Assembly (NCBI GenBank): GCA_002393865.1
Contig: DGUD01000074.1
Span: forward strand, 17,861-28,246
Origin: Treponema sp. UBA4319
GTDB lineage: Bacteria > Spirochaetota > Spirochaetia > Treponematales > Treponemataceae
DNA: 10,386 bases
Reading direction: 5' to 3'
Shown here: positions 1 through 6,453 of the stretch, one piece after another
How positions within the stretch are numbered: the first letter of the stretch is position 1
How the letters are laid out: every line of letters starts with the position of its first letter
Program-made: the position numbers and the translations under genes
The notes under the pieces: generated by a model
Database searches by the model: none
What the model was told of the DNA's origin: nothing
What the model saw: only the letters and a program-made list of their open reading frames with translations

Positions 1-7
1 ATGCCAC

Positions 8-40
8 TCCCGCCGGAATCAGATACCATTCCCGCCGGAA
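8..40. repeat. Short direct repeat, 11 bp, two copies
   Basis: TCCCGCCGGAA occurs at 8-18 and again at 30-40, so the copies start 22 bp apart, about two helical turns. On the minus strand an AAAGGAGG stretch lies at 48-55, but no usable start codon follows at the normal distance. The repeat could be part of an operator or the tail of a gene outside the window. The rest of 1-221 holds the promoter at 110-138 and nothing else I can name. Confidence 0.3.
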
Positions 41-109
41 CCCGCTGCCTCCTTTTGAATGTTTGAATTACCGTTTCATGTTGAAGCCCTGGCGGCACAC
101 GGCGCTCGC

Positions 110-138
110 TTGACAGCGGGAACAGAAAGAGCTATCAT
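110..138 (+). promoter_or_regulatory. Sigma-70-type promoter of the ATC hydrolase-like gene
   Basis: A perfect TTGACA box (110-115) is followed after exactly 17 bp by TATCAT (133-138), which matches the -10 consensus at five of six positions. Transcription would start near 145 and leave a leader of about 95 nt before the start codon at 240. No closer promoter is visible, and it probably serves both genes up to 1494. The first ten bases, TTGACAGCGG, are identical to those of the promoter at 1994. Confidence 0.65.
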
Positions 139-239
139 TCCAGACTGTTAGCATTACACAACATTTTTAAATATACACTGACACCTGCGGGCAGCAAAAA
201 AGTCCCGGACGCACAGATTTCATGCTTGGAGGAAAAGGA

Positions 240-857
240 ATGAAGACGGCAGCACAGATATTGGAAGAAAAACACGAATTCCGCGCGGCGATTGCCAGCC
301 GCTATCCCGGTACAGCGGGAGAACGCATCTGGCAGGAGGCGGAACGGCGCCTTGAGGAAATGCTTGCCGACCACAGCGGGCTCCCCAAGGCAGTCAGGAT
401 GCACACCGACTCCTTCATCTTTCCGGCAGCGGCGCTCTATCTCTCGCTCAAAGAAGCGGACGGGCAGGCAGCCTTTGAAATCATGCGCACGGTGATGAAG
501 GAAAAGGCAGAGTCAAAGGGCGCGGTCCTCGCAAAGAATGCACGGAATCCGCTCTTCGCACGATTCTTCCTTGCGATGTGGAGCCCCGTCAGCCACAAGA
601 TGTTCGGCGAGGCGGCCGGATTCCAGAACGTGTTCTACCCGAAAGAAAAGAACGAATTCAAGATGGACATCACGCGCTGCCCCTACTGCACCTACCTGAC
701 CGAGCTCGGCTGCCCGGAGCTTACCCAGCTCTTCTGCGACAACGACGTGTATACCTACGGCTCCCTGCCCAACCTCGAATTCGTGCGGACTCAGACCTTG
801 GGAAGAGGCGGCCAGAAGTGCGACTTTACCATGCGCTTCAAAAAGGAAACGCGCTGA
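240..857 (+). CDS. ATC hydrolase-family protein (L-2-amino-thiazoline-4-carboxylate hydrolase-like)
   Basis: This 205-residue protein has no signal peptide and is probably cytoplasmic. Its C-terminal third carries the pattern I associate with the ATC hydrolase family: CPYC at 147-150, further cysteines at 158 and 166, CDND at 166-169, and RTQTLGRGGQKCDF at 183-196 ending in Cys194. The N-terminal part is charged and helical. Characterised relatives in Pseudomonas open the thiazoline ring of L-ATC on the way to cysteine, but most family members are uncharacterised, so the substrate here is unknown. The ATG at 240 is chosen because GGAGG at 228-232 sits 7 nt ahead of it; the in-frame ATG at 222 lies upstream of that RBS. 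The methyltransferase gene follows after 34 nt, so the two are probably co-transcribed. Family assignment is fairly secure; enzymatic function is inference. Confidence 0.75.
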   Translation: MKTAAQILEEKHEFRAAIASRYPGTAGERIWQEAERRLEEMLADHSGLPKAVRMHTDSFIFPAAALYLSLKEADGQAAFEIMRTVMKEKAESKGAVLAKNARNPLFARFFLAMWSPVSHKMFGEAAGFQNVFYPKEKNEFKMDITRCPYCTYLTELGCPELTQLFCDNDVYTYGSLPNLEFVRTQTLGRGGQKCDFTMRFKKETR

Positions 858-891
858 TGCGCCTGTGACTGTGCAGCAGCGGGAGGAAGAA

Positions 892-1494
892 ATGAAAAAT
901 TCGGTATGGGACATGTTTGCGCCCCTGTACGAGCGGGCAATGAAAAGCCAGCGGCATATCTACGATTTCCTCTACGAGACTATTTCCCGCGCCGTGGCAG
1001 GGAAGCGCGTGCTTGAGCTTGCGACCGGCCCCGGCATGATTGCCCGCCACATTGCCCAAAGCGCGCAGAGCGTCATCGCCACGGACTTTTCGGCAAAGAT
1101 GATAGAGACGGCCCAGAAGCAGCCGGCGCCGGAAAACCTTTCCTTTGAGGTAGCGGACGCGACGGAGCTGCGCTTTGCGGACAAAGCATTCGATGTGGTC
1201 ATCATCGCAAACGCGCTCCACATCATTCCTGAGCCCGAAAAGGCTCTGGCGGAAATCAGCCGCGTGCTTACGGACGACGGGCTCCTGATTGCCCCGAATT
1301 TCATAGAGCGGGAACGCAGGACAAAGAATATGTGGCAGCGCCTCCTGAGCATCCTTGGCGTACGCTTTGCCCACGAGTGGACTGCCGGCGAATACCTTTC
1401 GTTCCTCCGCGAAAACGGCTGGAGCATCGCCAGAAGCGAAAGCATTTCCGGCCGGATAGACCTGCTGTATGCGGAATGCACCCGGAAGCCCTAG
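892..1494 (+). CDS. Class I SAM-dependent methyltransferase (UbiE/Methyltransf_11-like)
   Basis: This 200-residue soluble protein has a Rossmann-type SAM-binding fold. Motif I is VLELATGPG (residues 40-48), the acidic residue that binds the ribose hydroxyls lies in ATDFS (63-67), the adenine-side segment is VADATELRF (87-95), and the strand-4 motif is FDVVIIANALHIIPEPEKAL (100-119). The C-terminal third (WTAGEYLSFLRENGW) resembles the substrate lid of small-molecule methyltransferases. Nothing in it fixes the acceptor. The ATG at 892 is preceded at 5 nt by GGAGG (882-886). An in-frame GTG at 865 would put that RBS inside the gene and is less likely. It probably shares the promoter at 110-138 with the ATC hydrolase-like gene, so the two proteins may act on one small molecule, perhaps a thiol or sulfur compound. 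No terminator is visible after the stop, and the AraC relic converges on it 18 bp away. Confidence 0.8.
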   Translation: MKNSVWDMFAPLYERAMKSQRHIYDFLYETISRAVAGKRVLELATGPGMIARHIAQSAQSVIATDFSAKMIETAQKQPAPENLSFEVADATELRFADKAFDVVIIANALHIIPEPEKALAEISRVLTDDGLLIAPNFIERERRTKNMWQRLLSILGVRFAHEWTAGEYLSFLRENGWSIARSESISGRIDLLYAECTRKP

Positions 1495-1512
1495 CTGCTG
1501 CCGGGCACAGGG

Positions 1513-1892
1513 CTAGCGCGGGGAAGCCGGGCTCTGGCGGACCTCTTCCTTAAAAGCTTTGGCAAAATGCTTGGGGTCTTTGAAGCCGCATTTTCCGCCA
1601 CTTCGTAGACGCGGTAGCGGCCGGTGGCGATGAGTTTCTCTGCGTCGCCCATGCGCAGGTCGCCGTGCTCCGCCCACGGGGATGCCCGGAACGCTTTGCC
1701 GAACAGCGGCGTCGTAATCCTGAAACTCTTTCTGGACGCAATGACTATCCCGTACATCGGCGCGTCGCCGGACACGAGCATCCAGATGATTCCTCACCGC
1801 GCCATAATCTGAAGATACTTCCCTTTCCGCAGCCGCCGAAAAAGCTGCCGCTTCAGGGCGCCAGCCGGAACGTTTGCCCTTGTCTTTCCCAT
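1513..1892 (-). pseudogene. Broken AraC-family transcriptional regulator (HTH domain relic)
   Basis: Reading down from an ATG at 1892 with AGGAGG just upstream, the frame begins MGKTRANVPAG and stops at an in-frame TGA (1794-1796). The same frame then continues with LFGKAFRASPWAEHGDLRM and DAEKLIATGRYRVYEVAE, the hallmarks of the first AraC helix-turn-helix and its linking helix. At 1591-1594 the frame shifts: GAAAATGC stands where GAAAAATGC would keep the frame. In the shifted frame the second HTH follows, KCGFKDPKHFAKAFKEEV and SPASPR, with a TAG at 1513-1515. Adding one A would rebuild a canonical AraC motif. The relic is only about 125 codons and lacks the usual N-terminal sensor domain. 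It probably once controlled the divergent phosphorylase gene (inference). The frameshift could in principle be a sequencing error in a poly-A run, but the stop codon is a second lesion. Confidence 0.75.
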
Positions 1893-1913
1893 ACCGCCTC
1901 CTCCTGTGGTTGT

Positions 1914-1942
1914 AGTATACGGTAGCCCAGCCTCCGCAACAA
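1914..1942 (-). promoter_or_regulatory. Promoter of the AraC-family relic
   Basis: On the minus strand TTGTTG (1942-1937) is separated by 17 bp from TATACT (1919-1914). This is a good -35/-10 pair ending 21 bp before the ATG at 1892. The leader holds AGGAGG directly ahead of the start codon. The -10 box overlaps a copy of GTTGTAGTA (1909-1917, plus strand) that recurs at the divergent promoter. Confidence 0.5.
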
Positions 1943-1993
1943 GGATCCGGATTTTCAGAAAGCTGTCATTTTTTCGCTTTTGCCTTTTTTGAA

Positions 1994-2022
1994 TTGACAG
2001 CGGAAAGCTCCTATTGTATCGT
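1994..2022 (+). promoter_or_regulatory. Promoter of the phosphorylase-GH30 unit
   Basis: TTGACA (1994-1999) is followed after 17 bp by TATCGT (2017-2022), a four-of-six match to the -10 box. It lies 71 bp upstream of the GTG start at 2093. The TTG of the -35 box could be misread as a start codon in the same frame. The -10 region runs into an inverted repeat at 2021-2033, a natural place for a repressor or activator to act. Confidence 0.5.
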
Positions 2023-2033
2023 TGTAGTACAAC
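2021..2033. promoter_or_regulatory. Operator-like inverted repeat GTTGTA-G-TACAAC
   Basis: The two 6-base arms are perfectly complementary around a single central G. The element overlaps the last bases of the -10 box of the phosphorylase promoter and the likely transcription start. The sequence GTTGTAGTA also occurs at 1909-1917, over the -10 box of the divergent AraC relic. It is a plausible binding site for a shared regulator; the protein that binds it is not known. Confidence 0.35.
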
Positions 2034-2092
2034 AGGGCAGCACCGGAGACCTCAGTTTCCGGACGGGGCGAGAGCAGGACAAGGAGGCAGCT

Positions 2093-5000
2093 GTGGCAAA
2101 AGAAGTTTCTGGGACATTCGTCGAAATGGACGGCGAGAAGTTTTACCGGATAGAGAACTACGACCGCATGGAAGATTTTTTTATGACGATTACCAGTTCG
2201 TCCGATATATGGAATTTTCTCTGGTCAAAAGGCGGCATCACCTGCGGCAGATGCGACAGCGACCACGCAGTCTTTCCTTATTATACGGCGGACAAAGTCT
2301 CCGACATGAAGACCGTAAGCGGGCCGTACACGGTCATTGCCGTCCGGGACAAAGACGGATGCTCCCAGTTCTGGGAACCGTTTGCGGATTTGCAGCGCAA
2401 CATCCCGTGGGCAGGGACGGGAATGGACGGCACCATCACCCGGAACATCTATAAGAGCACGAACGGAAGCAAGGTCTGGTTCGAGGAAGTGAACGCAGCG
2501 ATCGGCCTTTCGTTCCGCTATGGCTGGACGTCTTCCGCCCGCTTCGGCATCGTGCGCATGGCCTGCCTCAGGAACGAGTCCGGCGCGGCAAAAACGCTCT
2601 CCGTGCTGGACGGCGCGCGGAACATCATGTGCGCGGCAACGACCGCCGCGTTCCAGAACAGCAACAGCGTCCTGCTCGACGCCTACAAGCAGGCGGACAT
2701 CGACGCCGAAAGCGGCCTCGCGCTCTTTTCCGTCTCATCCATCGTGTCCGACAAAGCGGAGCCCAACGAAGGGCTGTACGCAAACAGCTGCTGGTTTTCT
2801 ACCGGCGGCAGCCCCTTCCTTTTGCCCGGCACGCCGCAGGCATTTTTTGCCTGGGGCGGGGACATCGGCGCGCTGCCGCAGACGGACGTGCTCACGGGGC
2901 AGCGGCCTTCCTGCTACACGGCCTTTGCGCGGACGCTGGAAGCAGGCAGCGGCTTCCGCTGGTATCAGGTTTTTGACGTGGGGCTCACCGCAGCAAAAGC
3001 CGCCGCGCTGCAGGATGCCATCAGCAGACGCGGGCAGGCAGTGCAGGAGCTTGAGGCGGACATCGAAAGCGGAAGCCGCGCGCTGGACGCATACATAGAA
3101 AGTGCCGACGGCGTGCAGGACACGGCAGAAACGATGACCGCCGTGCACCACCGGGCAAACGTCCTGTTCAACATAATGCGCGGCGGCGTGTTTGCAGACG
3201 GAGGGAACATCCGCCCCGCAGATTTCGCCGCTTTTGTAAAGGCCCGCCTGCCAGACGCCGCGGAAAAAGCGGCACTGGCGCTCAAGGACATCCCGGCAGA
3301 CGCAGCCGTCTCCCCGTCAAGACTGAAGGCAGCCGTCGCCACCACGGGGGACGCCCAGCTGTGCCGGCTCGCGCGGGAATACCTTCCCCTTACCTTCAGC
3401 CGCAGGCATGGGGATCCGAGCCGCCCGTGGAACAAGTTCAGCATAAAGCTCACGGATTCCTCCGGGAAGCCCATCCTGCGCTACGAGGGAAACTGGCGCG
3501 ACATCTTCCAGAACTGGGAGGCGCTCTCCGTCTCGTACCCCGGCTCCGTGGAAGCATTCTGCGCGGTATTCCTGAGCGCGATGACCATAGAAGGGTTCAA
3601 CCCGTACCGCATCTCCACCGAAGGCATTGACTGGGAAGTTCCCGACCCCGACAATCCTTGGGCGCAGTTCGGCTACTGGGGCGACCATCAGGTCATCTAC
3701 CTGCTGAAGCTCCTTGAATTGTGGCAAAAGACAGACCCGGCCTCGCTTGCGGAGCAGCTGGACGAGCCGCGCTATACCACGGCGAACGTCCCCTACCGGC
3801 TCAAAGGATACGAGGCCATCCTTGCCGACCCGCACAATTCCATCGTCTTTGACAAAGCCCTGAGCGAGCGCCTTATCGCGGAGAGCGCTGCGGAAGGCAG
3901 CGACAAGAAGCTGGTGCAGGGAAGCGACGCCCGGCCCGCGCTCACGAGCATGGCGTCAAAGCTCCTGCAGATAGTCATCGCAAAGGCGGCAAACCTGGTG
4001 CCCGGCGGCGGCATCTGGATGAACACCCAGCGCCCCGAATGGAACGACGCGAACAACGCGCTTGCGGGCTGGGGGCTTTCCGTGGTCACCACCGCATACC
4101 TGTACCGCTTCCTCGGCTTCCTTATCGGACTCTTCAAAGACAGCCCCGTCCCCACGTTCAGCATCCCCCAGGCGCAGGCCGGATGCCTTGCCGCGCTGGC
4201 AGGACAGTATGCGTCCGCTGCGGCATCTGCGGCGGACAATGCGGAAAGCCGCGCGGCCTTTGTCCATGCAGCGGGAAAGATTTTTGAGGCGGAATACACG
4301 GATTTTTACCGGAACGGCTACGGGGACTGCCGCACGGCGGTGCCAAAAGAGCGCATCGTCGCCACGCTCACGGACATCCGGCGCGTCGTTGCGCAGACGC
4401 TCAGCAAGAACCGGCGTGACGACGGCCTGTACCACAGCTACAACACGCTTTCCGTCTGCGGCGGCGGCATGGAGGTGGAGCACCTTCAGGAAATGCTGGA
4501 AGGCCAGGTCGCAATCCTTTCCAGCGGGCTCCTCTCCGATGCGGAGGCGCTCTCCGTCATCACCGCGCTCAGGCAGAGCCGCATGTACGAGAGCCGGCAG
4601 CATTCCTACCTGCTTTACCCCAACAAAAAGCTGCCGTCCTTCCTTGGGAAAAACGCGCTGAGCGCGGCTGACACAGCTCCTGTCCGCTCCGTCATAGAAA
4701 AAACGGGCACGCGCATCCTTGAGCGGGACCGGAACGGCACCTACCACTTCAACGCCGGCTTTGTGAACGCCCGCGTGATGAAGGAAAAACTCCGCGGAAT
4801 GCCGGATGCGCAGAAGCTGGACGACGCAGAACTGCGCGCGCTGGAGGAACTCTACGAAAAGACATTCCGCCACAAGCGCTTTACCGGCCGCTCAGGAACC
4901 TTCTACGCGTACGAAGGCCTGGGAAGCATCTACTGGCACATGGTCTCCAAGCTGCTGCTTGCCGTGCAGGAGAACGCCGCGCGCGCGTACAGGAACGGCT

Positions 5001-5473
5001 CGCCCCATTTTGCGGAGCTCTGCCGCGCATATTACGACATCCGCTCCGGCCTGAGCTTCAACAAAACGCCGGAGCTCTACGGAGCCTTCCCCTCGGATCC
5101 CTATTCCCACACGCCGTACCAGCAGGGCGCAAAGCAGCCGGGCATGACGGGACAGGTAAAAGAAGAGATACTCACGCGCTGGGGCGAGCTGGGGGTATGC
5201 ATACAGGACGGCTCCGCCTGCTTTGAGCCGTACCTGCTCCGCGCCTCGGAATTCCACGCGGACGGCACGCTCAGCTTTTCGTGGTGCGGTACCCCGGTCA
5301 CGTACCATAAGGCGGGAGGAACGGAGGAGGCGTGCATCACGCTGGGCTACGCGGACGGAAGAACGCAGCGCATCGCGGGCACACGGCTCCCAAGAGAAGA
5401 GTCGCGCATGCTGTTCGGGCGGACAGGAGCGATTTCGCGGATAGACATCGCGCTCCGCATCAAGGAGGAATAA
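2093..5473 (+). CDS. Large inverting glycoside phosphorylase-like protein (clan GH-Q: GH94/GH149/GH161 type)
   Basis: The protein is 1126 residues, cytoplasmic, with no signal peptide or membrane segment. The N-terminal third is beta-rich and resembles the beta-sandwich of cellobiose phosphorylases (for example FPYYTADK near residue 62). A helical linker leads to an (alpha/alpha)6-type barrel with YEGNWRDIFQNWEAL (from 464), FGYWGDHQVIYLLKLLE (526-542), and PEWNDANNAL, whose D652 matches the catalytic Asp of the WND motif in GH94. Further signatures are MLEGQVAILSSG (801-812), RSGTFYAYEGLGSIYWHM (933-950) and GMTGQVKEEILTRWGELGV (from 1017). Enzymes of this clan phosphorolyse beta-glucosides to glucose 1-phosphate. 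Its length fits GH149/GH161 beta-1,3-glucan phosphorylases better than GH94 (about 800 residues), but the substrate is not proven. The GTG start is chosen because AAGGAGG (2081-2087) stands 5 nt ahead; 33 codons of open frame upstream are promoter DNA. The GH30 gene follows after one base. Confidence 0.75.
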   Translation: MAKEVSGTFVEMDGEKFYRIENYDRMEDFFMTITSSSDIWNFLWSKGGITCGRCDSDHAVFPYYTADKVSDMKTVSGPYTVIAVRDKDGCSQFWEPFADLQRNIPWAGTGMDGTITRNIYKSTNGSKVWFEEVNAAIGLSFRYGWTSSARFGIVRMACLRNESGAAKTLSVLDGARNIMCAATTAAFQNSNSVLLDAYKQADIDAESGLALFSVSSIVSDKAEPNEGLYANSCWFSTGGSPFLLPGTPQAFFAWGGDIGALPQTDVLTGQRPSCYTAFARTLEAGSGFRWYQVFDVGLTAAKAAALQDAISRRGQAVQELEADIESGSRALDAYIESADGVQDTAETMTAVHHRANVLFNIMRGGVFADGGNIRPADFAAFVKARLPDAAEKAALALKDIPADAAVSPSRLKAAVATTGDAQLCRLAREYLPLTFSRRHGDPSRPWNKFSIKLTDSSGKPILRYEGNWRDIFQNWEALSVSYPGSVEAFCAVFLSAMTIEGFNPYRISTEGIDWEVPDPDNPWAQFGYWGDHQVIYLLKLLELWQKTDPASLAEQLDEPRYTTANVPYRLKGYEAILADPHNSIVFDKALSERLIAESAAEGSDKKLVQGSDARPALTSMASKLLQIVIAKAANLVPGGGIWMNTQRPEWNDANNALAGWGLSVVTTAYLYRFLGFLIGLFKDSPVPTFSIPQAQAGCLAALAGQYASAAASAADNAESRAAFVHAAGKIFEAEYTDFYRNGYGDCRTAVPKERIVATLTDIRRVVAQTLSKNRRDDGLYHSYNTLSVCGGGMEVEHLQEMLEGQVAILSSGLLSDAEALSVITALRQSRMYESRQHSYLLYPNKKLPSFLGKNALSAADTAPVRSVIEKTGTRILERDRNGTYHFNAGFVNARVMKEKLRGMPDAQKLDDAELRALEELYEKTFRHKRFTGRSGTFYAYEGLGSIYWHMVSKLLLAVQENAARAYRNGSPHFAELCRAYYDIRSGLSFNKTPELYGAFPSDPYSHTPYQQGAKQPGMTGQVKEEILTRWGELGVCIQDGSACFEPYLLRASEFHADGTLSFSWCGTPVTYHKAGGTEEACITLGYADGRTQRIAGTRLPREESRMLFGRTGAISRIDIALRIKEE

Positions 5474-5474
5474 G

Positions 5475-6080
5475 ATGACGGTAGAAAAAATCATAGAGTC
5501 TGCAAAAGACACCCAAGAAAGGCTCTTTGCCCTTGAGCCGGGCGACCGGAGGACTCAAGGAGCGGCAGGAATTTCCTGCGCAGTCGCAATCCGCAGCCAC
5601 GCGGAAAAGCAGATCTTCCGGGGCTTCGGAGGCGCGTTTACGGAATCCTCCGGCTATGTCCTTTCCTTCCTGCCGGAAGAAAAGCGGGAGGCTGTCCTGC
5701 ATGCATATTTTTGCCCGGATACCGCGGAGGGGAACGGCGTGGGGAACCTCTGCGATGCGCCCGTGCTGGTCGATACAAAGAGCGGCGACGTGTACTTCCA
5801 GAGCTCCTTCTATGCGATAGGGCATTTCAGCCGCTACATAGAGCCGGGGGCAAAACGGCTTGCCCTCAGCTGTACGGGCTTCATGATGCCCGCCACTGTC
5901 GACGGCCGCATGGGGAACACGCTTGAGGCATGCGCGCTCAAAAATCCCGGCGGAAGCATTGTCCTTGTCATCAGCAACCGCACGGAAGCAGATGCCGTGT
6001 ATCAGCTGTCGCTGGACGACGCCAGCCCAGAGAGCTTCCGGGCTCCAGCGCGAAGCATACAGACGCTGATTATCCGCTAA
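5475..6080 (+). CDS. Internally deleted GH30 family protein without catalytic barrel
   Basis: The 201-residue frame is open and has a good RBS (GGAGG, 5464-5468), one base after the phosphorylase stop. Residues 48-80 carry the GH30 start, IFRGFGGAFTESSGYVLSF and the following helix EEKREAVLHAYF. From about residue 90 the text jumps to the GH30 end: VGNLCDAPVLVDTKSGDVYF, YAIGHFSRYIEPGAKRLAL, and the last strands NPGGSIVLVISNRTEA and SIQTLIIR. A complete GH30 (glucosylceramidase or beta-glucanase type) has about 450 residues. Roughly 240 are missing, including most of the TIM barrel with both catalytic glutamates, so it cannot hydrolyse glycosides by the family mechanism. There is no signal peptide. 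The reading frame is intact across the junction (residues 84-90). It is either a young pseudogene or a protein reduced to the side beta-domain, perhaps for binding; no catalytic role is claimed. Confidence 0.7.
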   Translation: MTVEKIIESAKDTQERLFALEPGDRRTQGAAGISCAVAIRSHAEKQIFRGFGGAFTESSGYVLSFLPEEKREAVLHAYFCPDTAEGNGVGNLCDAPVLVDTKSGDVYFQSSFYAIGHFSRYIEPGAKRLALSCTGFMMPATVDGRMGNTLEACALKNPGGSIVLVISNRTEADAVYQLSLDDASPESFRAPARSIQTLIIR

Positions 6081-6270
6081 GGAGGGCAAGCCGCGCGGAG
6101 CGCACAGGCCTGCGTGCCCGGGAGCCGGCGGTGCACGGGCGGCACGAATCAAGGCCTGCTGCCCACACCCATGGCACCGGACGGGCAGGCGCATTCCCAA
6201 AGGAGGCTCTGCCCGGCAAGAGAATGCCCGTGCCAGACAATATAAAAATACACTTAAAATAAAAACGCAT
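6081..6270. other. GC-rich intergenic segment with imperfect hairpins
   Basis: I find no supported gene here. It holds a GC-rich hairpin right after the GH30 stop (GGGCA 6084-6088 with TGCCC 6115-6119, inner CGCA/TGCG), a near-repeat AGGCCTGC(G)TGCCC at 6106-6119 and 6152-6164, and an imperfect stem pairing 6184-6196 with 6222-6234 (GCATTC with GAATGC at its core). None is followed by a T-run. It could be an mRNA-end stabilising structure or eroded coding DNA. Confidence 0.3.
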
Positions 6271-6275
6271 TCTGG

Positions 6276-6314
6276 GCCTCCGCCAGAGAAGATTCCCGCA
6301 CGGAGGCTTTTTTT
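6276..6314 (+). terminator. Rho-independent terminator of the phosphorylase-GH30 unit
   Basis: GCCTCCG (6276-6282) pairs with CGGAGGC (6301-6307), a perfect 7-bp stem with an 18-nt loop, followed by seven T (6308-6314). It is placed after the GH30 relic and before the rny promoter, so it separates the two transcription units. Confidence 0.7.
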
Positions 6315-6386
6315 ATTTCTATTTTCAGCCTGAATCAATATTACGCGTAATCCGAAAAATATTCTTCAAAAACAGCGCATATTCAT

Positions 6387-6415
6387 TTGACATAATTCAC
6401 ACAATACTTTAGTAT
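6387..6415 (+). promoter_or_regulatory. Promoter of rny
   Basis: A perfect TTGACA (6387-6392) is followed after 17 bp by TAGTAT (6410-6415). The surrounding 6310-6450 is strongly AT-rich against its GC-rich neighbours. The -10 box lies within a small inverted repeat, ATACT-TT-AGTAT (6404-6415). The leader to the ATG at 6454 is about 30 nt and contains AGGAGAAAAAC as the RBS region. Confidence 0.6.
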
Positions 6416-6453
6416 AAAAAAGAATAATTCTAAAACAATCAGGAGAAAAACGT

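Noticed and set aside
1..114. Short open frames at the left edge that could be gene ends
   Set aside because: Frames ending at 66 and 114 are short, show no recognisable motif, and cannot be distinguished from chance.
865..891. GTG at 865 as methyltransferase start
   Set aside because: The GGAGG at 882-886 lies inside that extension and is ideally placed for the ATG at 892.
1494..1512. Terminator after the methyltransferase gene
   Set aside because: No stable stem followed by a T-run is present on either strand.
3956..4873. Long minus-strand open frame inside the phosphorylase gene
   Set aside because: It is antisense to strongly conserved phosphorylase motifs, lacks an RBS and looks like a GC-rich codon shadow. 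The same holds for long antisense frames within rny, asd and dapA.
6081..6262. Small plus-strand gene after the GH30 relic
   Set aside because: The open frame through 5930-6262 begins inside the GH30 gene, has no RBS, and its translation is low-complexity Arg/Pro-rich text.
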